In this document: positions 54,875-63,480 of the stretch, piece by piece
How the letters are laid out: each line of letters starts with the position of its first letter
Numbering within the stretch: the first letter of the stretch is position 1
Assembly (NCBI GenBank): GCA_019359495.1
Contig: JAHHHF010000097.1
Location: forward strand, 1 to 64,000
Length of the DNA stretch: 64,000 nucleotides
DNA from: Goleter apudmare HA4340-LM2
GTDB lineage: Bacteria > Cyanobacteriota > Cyanobacteriia > Cyanobacteriales > Nostocaceae
Direction: 5' to 3'
Translations under genes and position numbers: made by a program
Notes under the pieces: generated by a model
Seen by the model: only the letters and a program-made list of their open reading frames with translations
Told to the model about the DNA's origin: nothing
The model's database searches: none

Positions 54875-54985
54875 GACGATCGCCTACTCTGATGGGGCTG
54901 AACTTACATTTTGTAGTACGCTCCGCGCCATCGCTCAAATTCGCTGAATGTTAAGATCAGAGGAGTATATAAGCCTCAGTTAACT
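54875..54985 (+). repeat. Module-heading repeat, copy 1
   Basis: Copy 1 reads CTACTCTGATGGGGCTGAAC, continues through GTACGCTCCGCGCCATCGCT, CGCTGAATGTTAAGATCAG and ends AGTATATAAGCCTCAGTTAA next to the DUF433 start codon. Similar copies at 55686 and 56492 head the next modules. TATATAA could be a -10 element. About 110 bases long. Confidence 0.8.
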
Positions 54986-55336
54986 ATGCAACTTGAAGAC
55001 TACTTTAACTTTCTAGCTCCTGATGATATTCGGCTAAAAGGTACACGAGTAGGAATTGAAACTATTTTGTTTGACTACCTCTTCCGTGCTCAAACTCCAG
55101 AGGAGATTGCCAAAACTTACACCTCATTGACTTTAGAACAAGTTTATGCGACAGTTCTTTACTATTTACACAACAAACAAGTCGTAGATGCATATATGAC
55201 AGACTGGTTAGAGTGGGGCGATCGCATGAGAGAAGAGCAACGCCGCAACCCAAACCCAGTTGTAGAAAAACTACGTAAATTAAAAGCTGAAAAAACGACG
55301 ATTCCAACTCATGGCGCTGAAGTATCTCATAGATGA
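54986..55336 (+). CDS. DUF433 antitoxin-like protein
   Basis: The 116-residue protein has the DUF433 helix-turn-helix pattern (GTRVGIETILFDYLFRAQTPEEIAKTYTSLTLEQVYATVLYYLH, given here as position 19-62, key residues GTRVG, TPEEIA and LTLEQV). DUF433 proteins are antitoxins paired with DUF5615 PIN-like toxins, matching the next gene, whose start lies 26 bases inside this one. The tail is charged. It likely binds its own promoter. Confidence 0.85.
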   Translation: MQLEDYFNFLAPDDIRLKGTRVGIETILFDYLFRAQTPEEIAKTYTSLTLEQVYATVLYYLHNKQVVDAYMTDWLEWGDRMREEQRRNPNPVVEKLRKLKAEKTTIPTHGAEVSHR

Positions 55337-55673
55337 GAACGTTGCCCCAATTTATACAGTACAACTACGCCGCCTAAAGACTGATTTGTTTGTCATGGCA
55401 ATTGGAGATTTAACCACTCCACCAAAGGGAACATTAGATCCAGAAATTTTGCTTTGGTGTGAAGAAAATGATTTTGTTCTAGTCACTAATAACCGTAAAT
55501 CTATGCCAGTTCACTTGGCAGATCATATAGCGCAAAATCATCATGTGCCGGGAATCTTCATTTTGAGTTCAAAATTAAGCGTTGGTGAAAATCTAGAACA
55601 GTTACTTTTGATAGCAGAAGGTTCACTTAATAACGAGTATCAAGACCGCATAGTGTTTCTGCCTTTGTTTTAG
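55311..55673 (+). CDS. DUF5615 PIN-like toxin
   Basis: The 120-residue PIN-like nuclease has conserved acidic residues in YLIDENVAPIY and DPEILLWCEENDFVLVTNNRKSM. It overlaps the antitoxin reading frame by 26 bases, a coupled operon. As a family, such toxins are thought to cut RNA. Catalytic residues appear complete. A second copy of the module-heading repeat follows it. Confidence 0.85.
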   Translation: MALKYLIDENVAPIYTVQLRRLKTDLFVMAIGDLTTPPKGTLDPEILLWCEENDFVLVTNNRKSMPVHLADHIAQNHHVPGIFILSSKLSVGENLEQLLLIAEGSLNNEYQDRIVFLPLF

Positions 55674-55685
55674 GAAAATGGAGTT

Positions 55686-55770
55686 GCGATACTCTGATGG
55701 GGCTGAACTTACGTTTTGTAGTACGCTCCGCGCCATCGCTCAAATTGGCTGAATGCTACGATCATTCATA
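55686..55770 (+). repeat. Module-heading repeat, copy 2
   Basis: Copy 2 begins GATACTCTGATGGGGCTGAA, passes GTAGTACGCTCCGCGCCATC and ends AAATTGGCTGAATGCTACGA. It is nearly identical to copy 1 over its first 75 bases but then diverges (CATTCATATTTATATTTAC). Confidence 0.8.
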
Positions 55771-55799
55771 TTTATATTTACTGAATTGGAATTAAGCTG

Positions 55800-56042
55800 A
55801 TGAGTTTATCACTGCAACAAATGTTCAGCGAGATTGACCAACTGACTCCAGAAGATCAATTGAAAGTGATGGGGTATTTAGTAGAACGGATAAAACAGCA
55901 CGTCATTCAAGTACAGTCAAAACGCAAATGGAGTGATTTAAAAGGTATGGCCTCTTATCCGTTATTGGGTAAAGATGCTCAAGAGTGGGTTTCTCAGACT
56001 AGACGGGAAGGAGATGAGCATCGGAAAAGTTTGTTAGGCTAA
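55800..56042 (+). CDS. Antitoxin-like small protein
   Basis: The 80-residue protein begins LSLQQMFSEIDQLTPEDQLK and ends AQEWVSQTRREGDEHRKSLLG, a pattern found in small antitoxins beside VapC-type PIN toxins in cyanobacteria. It lies five bases before the broken toxin gene. Without a working toxin it may persist as an orphan antitoxin. The name is from context and pattern. Confidence 0.75.
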   Translation: MSLSLQQMFSEIDQLTPEDQLKVMGYLVERIKQHVIQVQSKRKWSDLKGMASYPLLGKDAQEWVSQTRREGDEHRKSLLG

Positions 56043-56047
56043 AAATA

Positions 56048-56490
56048 ATGAAAATTAGTGAGGCATTAGTAGGAGTTTCTCACATATTTATTGATACAGC
56101 ACCAGTCATCTATTTTGTAGAGCGCAATCCGGATTTGTAAATTTAGTAGACCCAATTTTTGCACGATTGGAAACTGATATTACAGCAGTAGTATCTCCCA
56201 TAACATTGTCTGAATGTTTAGTAGGTGCTATGCGGTTAGGATTAGTGGATTTAGAGCGAGCTTTTGTCAATGTGTTACTCAGTAATGACGTGGTTTTTGT
56301 AGATATTAATGCTGTTATTGCACAAGCAGCTGCAAGAATACGCTCACTTTACAATCTTCAGTTACCTGATGCCTTGCAGGTGGCGATCGCTTTAACAAGT
56401 AACTGTGATGCTTTTTTGACTAATGATGAGACTTTGAAGCGAGTCACGGAGTTGAGAATTTTAGTAGTAGGTGAGTTAGAAGTGGAGTGA
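56048..56490 (+). pseudogene. PIN-domain toxin with single-base frameshift
   Basis: The frame starts MKISEALVGVSHIFIDTAPVIYFVERNPDL, shown here as two parts around DTAPVIYFVE, and stops at 56138-56140. A different frame then continues from about 56142 (VNLVDPIFARLETDITAVVS) to 56490 with the C-terminal PIN acidic residues (LPDALQVA, CDAFLTND). Adding one T to the run at 56134-56136 restores a single VapC-like protein of about 147 residues. It may be an inactive toxin or a sequencing error in a short T run. Confidence 0.82.
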
Positions 56491-56491
56491 A

Positions 56492-56615
56492 GCGATCGCC
56501 TAATCTGATGAGGCTAAACTTATGTTGTGTAGGGCGATCGCCTGCGGCGGGCGCGCCATCGCTCAAAGGCTGAATGTTAGGATCAAGGAATATATAAGCC
56601 TCACCTAATTATGGA
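56492..56615 (+). repeat. Module-heading repeat, copy 3
   Basis: Copy 3 reads CTAATCTGATGAGGCTAAAC, includes an inserted HIP1-rich patch (GGGCGATCGCCTGCGGCGGG), then GCGCCATCGCTCAAAGGCTG, AATGTTAGGATCAAGG and ATATATAAGCCTCACCTAAT. It matches copy 1 at both ends and stands before the Uma2 gene. Confidence 0.78.
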
Positions 56616-56617
56616 AT

Positions 56618-57214
56618 ATGACTCTTAGCCAATCTTTCTCTTATTTGTCACCAGACGAATATCTGGAAACTGAAAAATCTAGCCAGATTAAACATGAATA
56701 TATCCAAGGACAGATTTATGCAATGGCAGGATCGAGTGATGCTCATGTCACAATTACAGCTAACTTAGTCGCCCTGTTAAGAAATCACATTCGTGGATCT
56801 GGGTGTCGTGTTTACGTTGCTGATATGAAAGCACGTATCGAGTCTCTGAATGTTTTTTACTATCCTGATATTATGGTGACTTGTGACCAAAGAGATACAA
56901 ATTTTGAATATTTTAAACGCTATCCCTGCTTAATTATTGAAGTTTTATCACCTTCAACTGAAGCTTTAGACAGAGGTGATAAATTTAGTGACTATCAAGA
57001 CTTAGAAACATTGCAAGAGTATCTCTTAATTAGTCAAAACCGTCAGCGTATTGATTGTTTTCGACGTAATGTAGCAGGTAGATGGGAGCTTTATAGTTAT
57101 AGAGGAAATCAAGAATTACAGTTGACTAGCCTGAGTTTTTCTTGTTCTGTCACTGACGTTTACGAAGATGTCTCCTTCCCGGAAACTTTTAATCCTAAGA
57201 AGGAACAGGAATAG
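56618..57214 (+). CDS. Uma2-family (DUF820) nuclease-like protein
   Basis: The 198-residue protein has the Uma2 layout: YLETEKSSQIKHEYIQGQIY near the start, DMKARIESLNVFYYPDIMVT with an Asp of the active site, PCLIIEVLSPSTEALDRGDK with the Glu, and YLLISQNRQRIDCFRRN. The core is complete. It follows repeat copy 3 and precedes the convergent end of ileS, so it is part of the repeat-headed block. Confidence 0.87.
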   Translation: MTLSQSFSYLSPDEYLETEKSSQIKHEYIQGQIYAMAGSSDAHVTITANLVALLRNHIRGSGCRVYVADMKARIESLNVFYYPDIMVTCDQRDTNFEYFKRYPCLIIEVLSPSTEALDRGDKFSDYQDLETLQEYLLISQNRQRIDCFRRNVAGRWELYSYRGNQELQLTSLSFSCSVTDVYEDVSFPETFNPKKEQE

Positions 57215-57269
57215 TAGGGAGGGCGAGCAACTGTACCCTACTCTAAGGTACAGCCTACGCCCCTACGGG

Positions 57270-60152
57270 TTAAAATTCGCCGGCTAGGGCAGGAATGCAG
57301 CGTTCACATAATAGGGGGTGTTCTGCTGATTCTCCCACGTGGATGGAGTAGTTCCAACAGCGATCGCATTTTTCGCCGTCTGCATTGACTATGCCAATTG
57401 TCCAGTCTGCTGTTTGGGCTGTATATTTCAATCCTTGCAGTTTGGCGGTAGAGTCTAAGATTTCTACCTGAGAAGTCAGTAATAAGTACCGCAGTTCATC
57501 GATACCGTTACCTTTAGCTGGGTTAAAGGCTTTGATAGCATCGCCTAACTGTTTGTGGGGGATATGAATTAAGGCTTTGGCTTCTAGGGAAGAACCAATG
57601 AGTTTTTCTATCCTGGCTTGTTCCAAGACTTTGTTGACATCGGTACGCAGTTGGCGTAAGGTTTCCCAAAATTCCCCTAAGTCGGTATCTAGCCAGTCTT
57701 CTTCTACTTTTACCCAACCAGATTCAAACACCGATTTATACGGTGTTTTGTAGGGGAGATGTTGCCAAATATCCTCGGCGGTGTGGCATAGTACTGGGGC
57801 GATCGCTCGTGCTAAATTTGCTAAAGCAATCTGCAATACTGTCTGACAACTGCGACGGCGGAAGGCGTTCACTGCACTGATGTACAGTCTATCTTTGGCA
57901 ACGTCTAAATAAAAGTTGGATAAATCCACCACGCAGAAATTCTGTACAGTTTGGAAGAAGCGGAAGAATTGGAAAGTGTCAAAGGCTTCTGTGACTTCCT
58001 GAAACACCTCGGTGATGCGGTGTAACATGTAGCGATCGAGTTCTGGTAAATCTTCGATAGCTACTGCGTCTTTGTCTGGGTTGAAGTCATGCAAGCTACC
58101 CAGCAAGAACCGCGCTGTATTGCGAATCTTACCTCTAACATCATTGAGCTGCTTGATGATATTGCCACCCAAGCGCACGTCGGAAGTGTAATCTACCGAA
58201 GACACCCACAACCGCAACACGTCAGCACCATAAGCTGGTTCCTTTTTCTGGTTGCTACCCCCCAAAATCATCACCTGGGGGTCAACCACATTCCCCACCG
58301 ATTTGCTCATTTTCCGCCCTTGTTCATCCAGCACAAAGCCGTGAGTCAACACAGTTTTGTATGGTGCGATGCCGTTAACCGCTACACTGGTGAGCAAACT
58401 TGACTGGAACCAACCGCGATGTTGGTCGGAACCTTCCAAATACATATCCACAGGGTAGCCTAACTCTGGACGCTGCTTGGCGACAGCCGCCCAAGATGAG
58501 CCAGAATCGAACCACACATCCATTGTGTCAGTACCCCGACGGTAAGACCGGCCATTACTGCGGTATGCTTCTGGTAACAACTCTGGTACTGAGAGTTCCC
58601 ACCAAGCGTCAGAGCCTTTGTCAGCGATAATTGCTTGGACATGGTTGATGGTTTCCTCATTCAGCAATACTTCCCCAGTTTCTTCATCGTAGAACACAGG
58701 GATGGGTACACCCCAACTACGTTGACGAGAGATACACCAATCAGAACGTTCCGCCACCATTGGGGTGATGCGATTTTCACCTTGGGCTGGAATCCATTTT
58801 ACCGCAGCGATCGCCTTTAATGCTGCTTCTCTGAATCCTTCCACAGAAGCGAACCACTGTTCAGTGGCGCGGAAAATCGTGGGTTTCTTTGTCCGCCAGT
58901 CGTAAGGATATTTGTGTGCATAGGCTTCTTCCTTTAACAAGGAACCCGCCGCAGTTAGCGCATCGATAACCGCCTGATTCCCATCACCCAGCACATTCAA
59001 CCCCGCAAACTCTCCCGCCTCCTGGGTAAAGTTGCCGTTATCATCCACTGGTGCGAGGATGGGTAAACCATAGCGCTGACCGACAATGTAGTCTTCTTGA
59101 CCATGTCCAGGGGCAGTGTGTACCAAGCCAGTACCCGACTCAGTGGTAATGTAATCACCGCCCACAACTACCGGGCTTTCCCGGTCAAATAACGTGTGAC
59201 GGTAAGTAGTATGTTCTAAATCTTGCCCCTTAAATGTGGCTTTTACGGTTAAATCAGCCGCAATAGTTGCTGAAAGACGTTCCACCAAATCCGCCGCCAC
59301 AATGAGGTACTTCAATCCTCTCTGCGCCTCTGCGCCTCTGCGTGAGATTTCCACCACCGCGTAATTCAACTCACCATTCACCGCTACCGCCAAATTACCC
59401 GGAATTGTCCAAGGTGTGGTTGTCCAGATAGCGACGCCCAAATCTGGCAGATATTCACCCAGAGTTGGTTTTAGTGCTTCAGACAAACCTGTGATGGGAA
59501 AAGCCGCGTAGATACTGCGGGAAGTGTGACCTTCGGGATATTCTAATTCTGCTTCCGCCAAGGCCGTTTTAGAACTGGGACTCCAGTGGACAGGCTTTAA
59601 GCCGCGATAGATGTATCCTTTTAAGAACATCTGACCGAAGACGCCAATTTGCGCCGCTTCATATTCCGGCTTTAGTGTTAAATAAGGATTGTCCCAATCA
59701 CCCCAAACACCATAGCGTTTAAAACTTTGGCGTTGGTCATCCACTGTAGCTAAAGCAAATTGCTTGGCTTTCTGGCGCAGTTGCAAGGGCGTTAGATTTT
59801 GCCGTTCTGCCGATTTCATATTCTGCAAAACTTTCAACTCAATTGGTAAGCCGTGACAGTCCCAACCAGGGACGTAGCGCACCTTCCGCCCTTGCAGCAA
59901 TTGGTAACGGTTAATAATATCTTTGAGAATTTTATTTAAGGCATGACCAATATGAAGTGAGCCGTTTGCGTAGGGTGGCCCATCGTGCAGTATAAATAGT
60001 TCGCCTGGATTGTTTTGCGACAGGCGATCAAAAATTTTATTTTCTTCCCAAAATTTCTGGATTTCGGGTTCACGCTTGATGGCGTTCGCCCGCATATCAA
60101 AACTCGTCTTGGGTAGATTTACAGTGTCTTTGTAGCTTCCAGTTTCTGTCAC
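57270..60152 (-). CDS. ileS: Isoleucyl-tRNA synthetase
   Basis: The 960-residue class Ia enzyme attaches isoleucine to its tRNA. It has HIGH (residues 67-70), editing-domain sequence (TESGTGLVHTAPGHGQED), KMSKS in GRKMSKSVGN near residue 614, and a C-terminal zinc site (CDRCWNYS...CERCIPAL). I use GTG 60152 (VTETGSYKDTVNLP). Near residues 268-279, SRRGAEAQRG is encoded by a dispersed CTCTGCGCCTCTGCG-type repeat; it lies in the editing region, and homologues lack it, as I recall. An unusual repeat-containing leader precedes the gene. Confidence 0.96.
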   Translation of the reverse strand: MTETGSYKDTVNLPKTSFDMRANAIKREPEIQKFWEENKIFDRLSQNNPGELFILHDGPPYANGSLHIGHALNKILKDIINRYQLLQGRKVRYVPGWDCHGLPIELKVLQNMKSAERQNLTPLQLRQKAKQFALATVDDQRQSFKRYGVWGDWDNPYLTLKPEYEAAQIGVFGQMFLKGYIYRGLKPVHWSPSSKTALAEAELEYPEGHTSRSIYAAFPITGLSEALKPTLGEYLPDLGVAIWTTTPWTIPGNLAVAVNGELNYAVVEISRRGAEAQRGLKYLIVAADLVERLSATIAADLTVKATFKGQDLEHTTYRHTLFDRESPVVVGGDYITTESGTGLVHTAPGHGQEDYIVGQRYGLPILAPVDDNGNFTQEAGEFAGLNVLGDGNQAVIDALTAAGSLLKEEAYAHKYPYDWRTKKPTIFRATEQWFASVEGFREAALKAIAAVKWIPAQGENRITPMVAERSDWCISRQRSWGVPIPVFYDEETGEVLLNEETINHVQAIIADKGSDAWWELSVPELLPEAYRSNGRSYRRGTDTMDVWFDSGSSWAAVAKQRPELGYPVDMYLEGSDQHRGWFQSSLLTSVAVNGIAPYKTVLTHGFVLDEQGRKMSKSVGNVVDPQVMILGGSNQKKEPAYGADVLRLWVSSVDYTSDVRLGGNIIKQLNDVRGKIRNTARFLLGSLHDFNPDKDAVAIEDLPELDRYMLHRITEVFQEVTEAFDTFQFFRFFQTVQNFCVVDLSNFYLDVAKDRLYISAVNAFRRRSCQTVLQIALANLARAIAPVLCHTAEDIWQHLPYKTPYKSVFESGWVKVEEDWLDTDLGEFWETLRQLRTDVNKVLEQARIEKLIGSSLEAKALIHIPHKQLGDAIKAFNPAKGNGIDELRYLLLTSQVEILDSTAKLQGLKYTAQTADWTIGIVNADGEKCDRCWNYSIHVGESAEHPLLCERCIPALAGEF
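59319..59347 (-). repeat. Dispersed repeat inserted in frame in ileS
   Basis: On the plus strand TCTCTGCGCCTCTGCGCC is followed by TCTGCGTGAGA. It is the common Nostoc CGCAGAGGCGCAGAG repeat and is related to the 19-bp unit at 7661. It codes for SRRGAEAQRG in the ileS frame with no stop. Confidence 0.75.
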
Positions 60153-60303
60153 GGTGCTGAATGTTAAGGAATATAGGATTCTGATTCTCACTATTATCCG
60201 TGAGAATTCCCAATGTCTTCAACTTAGATGCTTTCTTGGCAGTTATTTTGTAGAAGCATCACCCACGGGAGCATCCCAAATGTGTAAATTTATTTTTTTT
60301 TGT

Positions 60304-60531
60304 AGTGATGGCTCTCTAGCCCGCTTCCTGGACATTAGGGAGCAAGATGCTCCCACTACAAATTTTATTTTTGCAAAATTGGGATGCTCCCTCACCCACC
60401 TGCTGAAATAACAGCAAGTGATGGCTCTCTAGCCCGCTTCCTGGACATTAGGGAGCAAGATGCTCCCACTACAAATTTTATTTTTGCAAAATTGGGATGC
60501 GCCCTCACCCACCTACTGAAATAACAGCAAG
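60304..60531. repeat. Two-copy tandem repeat of 113 bp
   Basis: AGTGATGGCTCTCTAGCCCG begins copies at 60304 and 60417, each 113 bases long. They include GGGAGCAAGATGCTCCC (inverted GGGAGCA/TGCTCCC) and TTTTATTTTTGCAAAATTGG. I see two differences, near 60395/60508 and 60401/60514, so the duplication is recent. Confidence 0.88.
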
Positions 60532-60878
60532 TTTTCTGAATAGTAATACACCCCACTTTATTTAAATGTAGTAGAACGGACTATTTGTAGTATATTGTAA
60601 CATAATTCTCTATCTAACGTGGAAGCTGTCGTTAGAACGGGATAGGCATAATCTGATTGACCCACCTTTTGGTTGTAGAAACTTCCCAAAGCAAATTCTA
60701 GGACAGAATCAGCCTACGCATCATAAACCTGTTCCCATATACCTGATACATAGTACAAGTGCGATCGTTTTCATAAGTAAGTGAATTACTCAGATGAGAA
60801 AGCAATCAGCCTTTTTGCTTGCGGAAAACACCAAAATGAGTAAGCGATTAACGACTTACCGAAAATCCACATTGAGAA

Positions 60879-60910
60879 AGTCCAGAATCAAAGGTTTTTG
60901 ATTCTGGACT
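60879..60910. terminator. Perfect 14-bp hairpin downstream of ycf66
   Basis: AGTCCAGAATCAAA (60879-60892) pairs perfectly with TTTGATTCTGGACT (60897-60910) around GGTT. It lies about 83 bases beyond the ycf66 stop codon; on that strand it is followed by TTCTC rather than a full T run. It may act as a terminator or be a dispersed palindrome. Confidence 0.5.
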
Positions 60911-60992
60911 CCGTAAAGCAGTACCCTAGTTTTCTCTTCTGTTCCCTGTTCTCGCCCCGCAGGGACTAGTTAACGCTGGGTTTCACTTACAT

Positions 60993-61700
60993 TCAACTAG
61001 CCTGATTATTCGGTGGTGTTGCTTCTGGCAGCGTTTCTGCTGGCGGTGCCAGTACTGCATCCGGTGCAACTTCCTCTACAGGAATCGGTGTTTTTTCTTC
61101 TTCACCATCCGCTTGTGCTGCTTCCACTAACTCCGCAGATGGCGGATTTGGCGGAACAGCCTCCGGTACACTTGCTTCTGTTGCTGGTTGTTCTGGTATC
61201 GGAGTAGTGTTGTCGATAATCTCTACAGCAGGTTCTTCTGCCAGTACAGAGGTAATATCTTCCGGTTTAGGCGTTGCAGGTGTTTGTTTACTCCCAACCT
61301 GTTGCACCTTATCTTTCACACTACTAAAAGTACTACCAATACCTTGTTGCAACTGGGACAGTCGTTCTTGAAGAGACAACTTATTCACCTGCTGCTGAAT
61401 TGAAGTTTTGACTGTTTCTGAACTGGGGACAAGGGTTTGTTCTACCGGAGGAGTTACTTGCCTACGTAATGCAAGAGTTTGCCAGCCAAACCACCACAAA
61501 AGTGCAACACTAGCTATATGGCCGAGTAAAAGACCCCCATTAATACGTGGTGCAAATACCCATAAGACTAAAGCATAAAATAGCCCTATACCACTCCAGA
61601 TAAAGTCATTCTTGCGATGGATTTCTGGGAAAAAGAAAGCTGCTAAGTAGATGGCTAAACTACCAACACCCACTGCCAAAGCTAGGACATATGCCAGCAT
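60993..61700 (-). CDS. Ycf66-family protein
   Basis: The 235-residue protein has three or four N-terminal membrane helices (VLALAVGVGSLAIYLAAFFF, FIWSGIGLFYALVLWVF, GHIASVALLWWFGWQTL) matching Ycf66, a family found in cyanobacteria and some plastids, of unknown function. The C-terminal half is disordered, acidic and Pro/Glu-rich (PEATPPNNQAS), longer than the plastid form. ATG 61700 begins MLAYVLALAVG. A photosynthetic-membrane role is likely from its distribution only. Confidence 0.87.
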   Translation of the reverse strand: MLAYVLALAVGVGSLAIYLAAFFFPEIHRKNDFIWSGIGLFYALVLWVFAPRINGGLLLGHIASVALLWWFGWQTLALRRQVTPPVEQTLVPSSETVKTSIQQQVNKLSLQERLSQLQQGIGSTFSSVKDKVQQVGSKQTPATPKPEDITSVLAEEPAVEIIDNTTPIPEQPATEASVPEAVPPNPPSAELVEAAQADGEEEKTPIPVEEVAPDAVLAPPAETLPEATPPNNQAS

Positions 61701-62049
61701 TTTTTGGTTACTCCTTTAACTAGAGATTAGGGATTAGGGATTGGGTATTGGGTATCGGGGAAGGGGGAATTAGGTATTGAGTATTAGGAAGAACAACTAA
61801 AATTTTGTGAACTAAATTCCTTCCTAGCCCCCAGTCCCCAGTCCTTAGTCCCCAACCCCTCAACTAACAATTTTGCAAAATATGCAACACAATTGTTGAT
61901 TTAGATACAAATTAAAACTAATTATCTGTGTTAATTCTGGGTTTTTGTCCTGTATGGATAAACTCTTAATGTCTTCTTTAGGAGTGAACCTAAAATCTCG
62001 GATTACCCTTAAAGATAAAAGGATCTGCAAGAGTTAGCCAAACAAATTT
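61701..62049. repeat. Heptamer repeat tract (STRR1-type) upstream of gnd
   Basis: TTAGGGATTAGGGATTGGGT on one side (61727-61760) and CCCCAGTCCCCAGTCCTTAG (61831-61850) on the other are short tandem heptamers, the CCCCAGT type known as STRR1 in heterocystous cyanobacteria. The two arms are partly complementary and could fold. There is no coding region in this gap; the gnd promoter is probably at 61900-62000. Confidence 0.7.
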
Positions 62050-63480
62050 ATGACACTACAAAGCTTTGGTGTGATTGGATTAGCCGTTATGGGTGAGAAT
62101 ATTGCCCTGAATGTAGAGCGTAATGGCTTCCCAATTGCAGTTTATAACCGCTCCAGAGAAAAAACGGATGCGTTTATGGCGCAGCGTGCGCCAGGACGGA
62201 ACGTCAAAGCCGCCTTTACTTTAGAAGAATTCGTAGCCTCATTGGAACGCCCTCGCAGAATCCTAGTGATGGTACAGGCTGGTAAGCCAGTAGATGCTGT
62301 AATTCAGCAACTCAAACCCTTGCTTAATGAAGGCGATATCATTATTGACGGTGGCAACTCTTGGTTTGAAGATACAGAACGACGCACTCAAGAACTCGAA
62401 CCTGCTGGGTTTCGGTTTATCGGTATGGGTGTCAGTGGTGGTGAAGAAGGCGCACTCAATGGCCCTTCACTGATGCCTGGAGGGACACAAAGCTCCTATG
62501 AGTACTTATCCCCAATTTTTAACAAAATCGCTGCCCAAGTAGATGACGGCCCTTGTGTCACATACATTGGCCCTGGTGGTTCTGGTCACTACGTCAAAAT
62601 GGTACACAACGGCATTGAGTACGGCGATATGCAGCTAATTGCTGAAGCCTACGACTTGCTCAAAAATGCTGCTGGTCTTGACCATAATCAGCTACACGAA
62701 GTGTTCACAGAATGGAACACTACCGACGAACTCAATTCGTTTTTGATTGAGATTACGTCAAACATTTTCCCTTATATCGACCCAGAAACAAATCTGCCCT
62801 TGGTTGATTTGATTGTTGACGCCGCAGGACAAAAGGGAACAGGACGCTGGACTGTACAAACTGCTTTGGAATTGGGTGTTTCTATCCCCACCATTACAGC
62901 AGCAGTAAATGCCCGGATTATCTCTTCTATTCGAGATGAGAGGATAGCAGCATCTAAGCAGATCACAGGCCCCACTGGCAAGTATGATGGCTCCACCAAA
63001 GAATTCATCAACAAGGTACGGGATGCCCTCTACTGTTCCAAAATTTGCTCTTACGCTCAAGGGATGGCTCTGCTGTCTACAGCTTCCAAAACATATAATT
63101 GGAATTTGAATTTGAGTGAAATGGCGCGGATTTGGAAAGGTGGCTGTATTATTCGCGCTGGCTTCTTGAATAAGATTAAGAAGGCTTTTAACGAAAATCC
63201 TGCATTGCCTAACCTGTTGTTAGCGCCCGAATTTAAGCAGACAATTCTCGACAGACAAACAGCTTGGCGGGAAGTAATCATCACAGCTGCAAAACTGGGA
63301 ATTCCAGTACCAGCATTTAGCGCATCTTTGGATTATTTCGACAGTTATCGCACCGCTCGCTTACCTCAAAACTTGACTCAAGCACAACGTGACTACTTTG
63401 GCGCGCATACATATTTGCGTACTGACAAACCTGGTAGTTTCCACACTGAATGGGTGCCCATTACCGAATCTAAGAAATAA
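62050..63480 (+). CDS. gnd: 6-phosphogluconate dehydrogenase, decarboxylating
   Basis: The 476-residue enzyme oxidises 6-phosphogluconate to ribulose 5-phosphate and CO2, giving NADPH in the oxidative pentose phosphate pathway, which supports heterocysts and dark metabolism. It has the NADP fold (GLAVMGENIALNVERNGF), IIDGGNSWFEDTERR, GVSGGEEGAL, and the catalytic Lys-Asn region KMVHNGIEYGDMQ. Length is normal. ATG 62050 is the start, and a strong terminator follows the gene. Confidence 0.96.
   Translation: MTLQSFGVIGLAVMGENIALNVERNGFPIAVYNRSREKTDAFMAQRAPGRNVKAAFTLEEFVASLERPRRILVMVQAGKPVDAVIQQLKPLLNEGDIIIDGGNSWFEDTERRTQELEPAGFRFIGMGVSGGEEGALNGPSLMPGGTQSSYEYLSPIFNKIAAQVDDGPCVTYIGPGGSGHYVKMVHNGIEYGDMQLIAEAYDLLKNAAGLDHNQLHEVFTEWNTTDELNSFLIEITSNIFPYIDPETNLPLVDLIVDAAGQKGTGRWTVQTALELGVSIPTITAAVNARIISSIRDERIAASKQITGPTGKYDGSTKEFINKVRDALYCSKICSYAQGMALLSTASKTYNWNLNLSEMARIWKGGCIIRAGFLNKIKKAFNENPALPNLLLAPEFKQTILDRQTAWREVIITAAKLGIPVPAFSASLDYFDSYRTARLPQNLTQAQRDYFGAHTYLRTDKPGSFHTEWVPITESKK

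Larger units (their letters stand above)
60153..60992. other. Repeat-rich gap between ileS and ycf66
   Basis: This 840-base gap has no supported coding region. It contains a fragment similar to the module-heading repeat (GCTGAATGTTAAGGAATATA at 60156-60175), a dispersed GGGAGCATCCCAAATG piece, a two-copy 113-bp tandem repeat (60304-60531), and a strong hairpin at 60879-60910. The ileS promoter must lie left of about 60300. Confidence 0.55.

Noticed and set aside
60304-60531. CRISPR array
   Set aside because: Only two long adjacent copies with no spacers; no other regularly spaced repeat was seen in the window, and no cas genes.
60153-60992. T-box or other riboswitch upstream of ileS
   Set aside because: No T-box sequence, specifier or antiterminator was found, and cyanobacteria generally lack T-boxes; the region consists of repeats.
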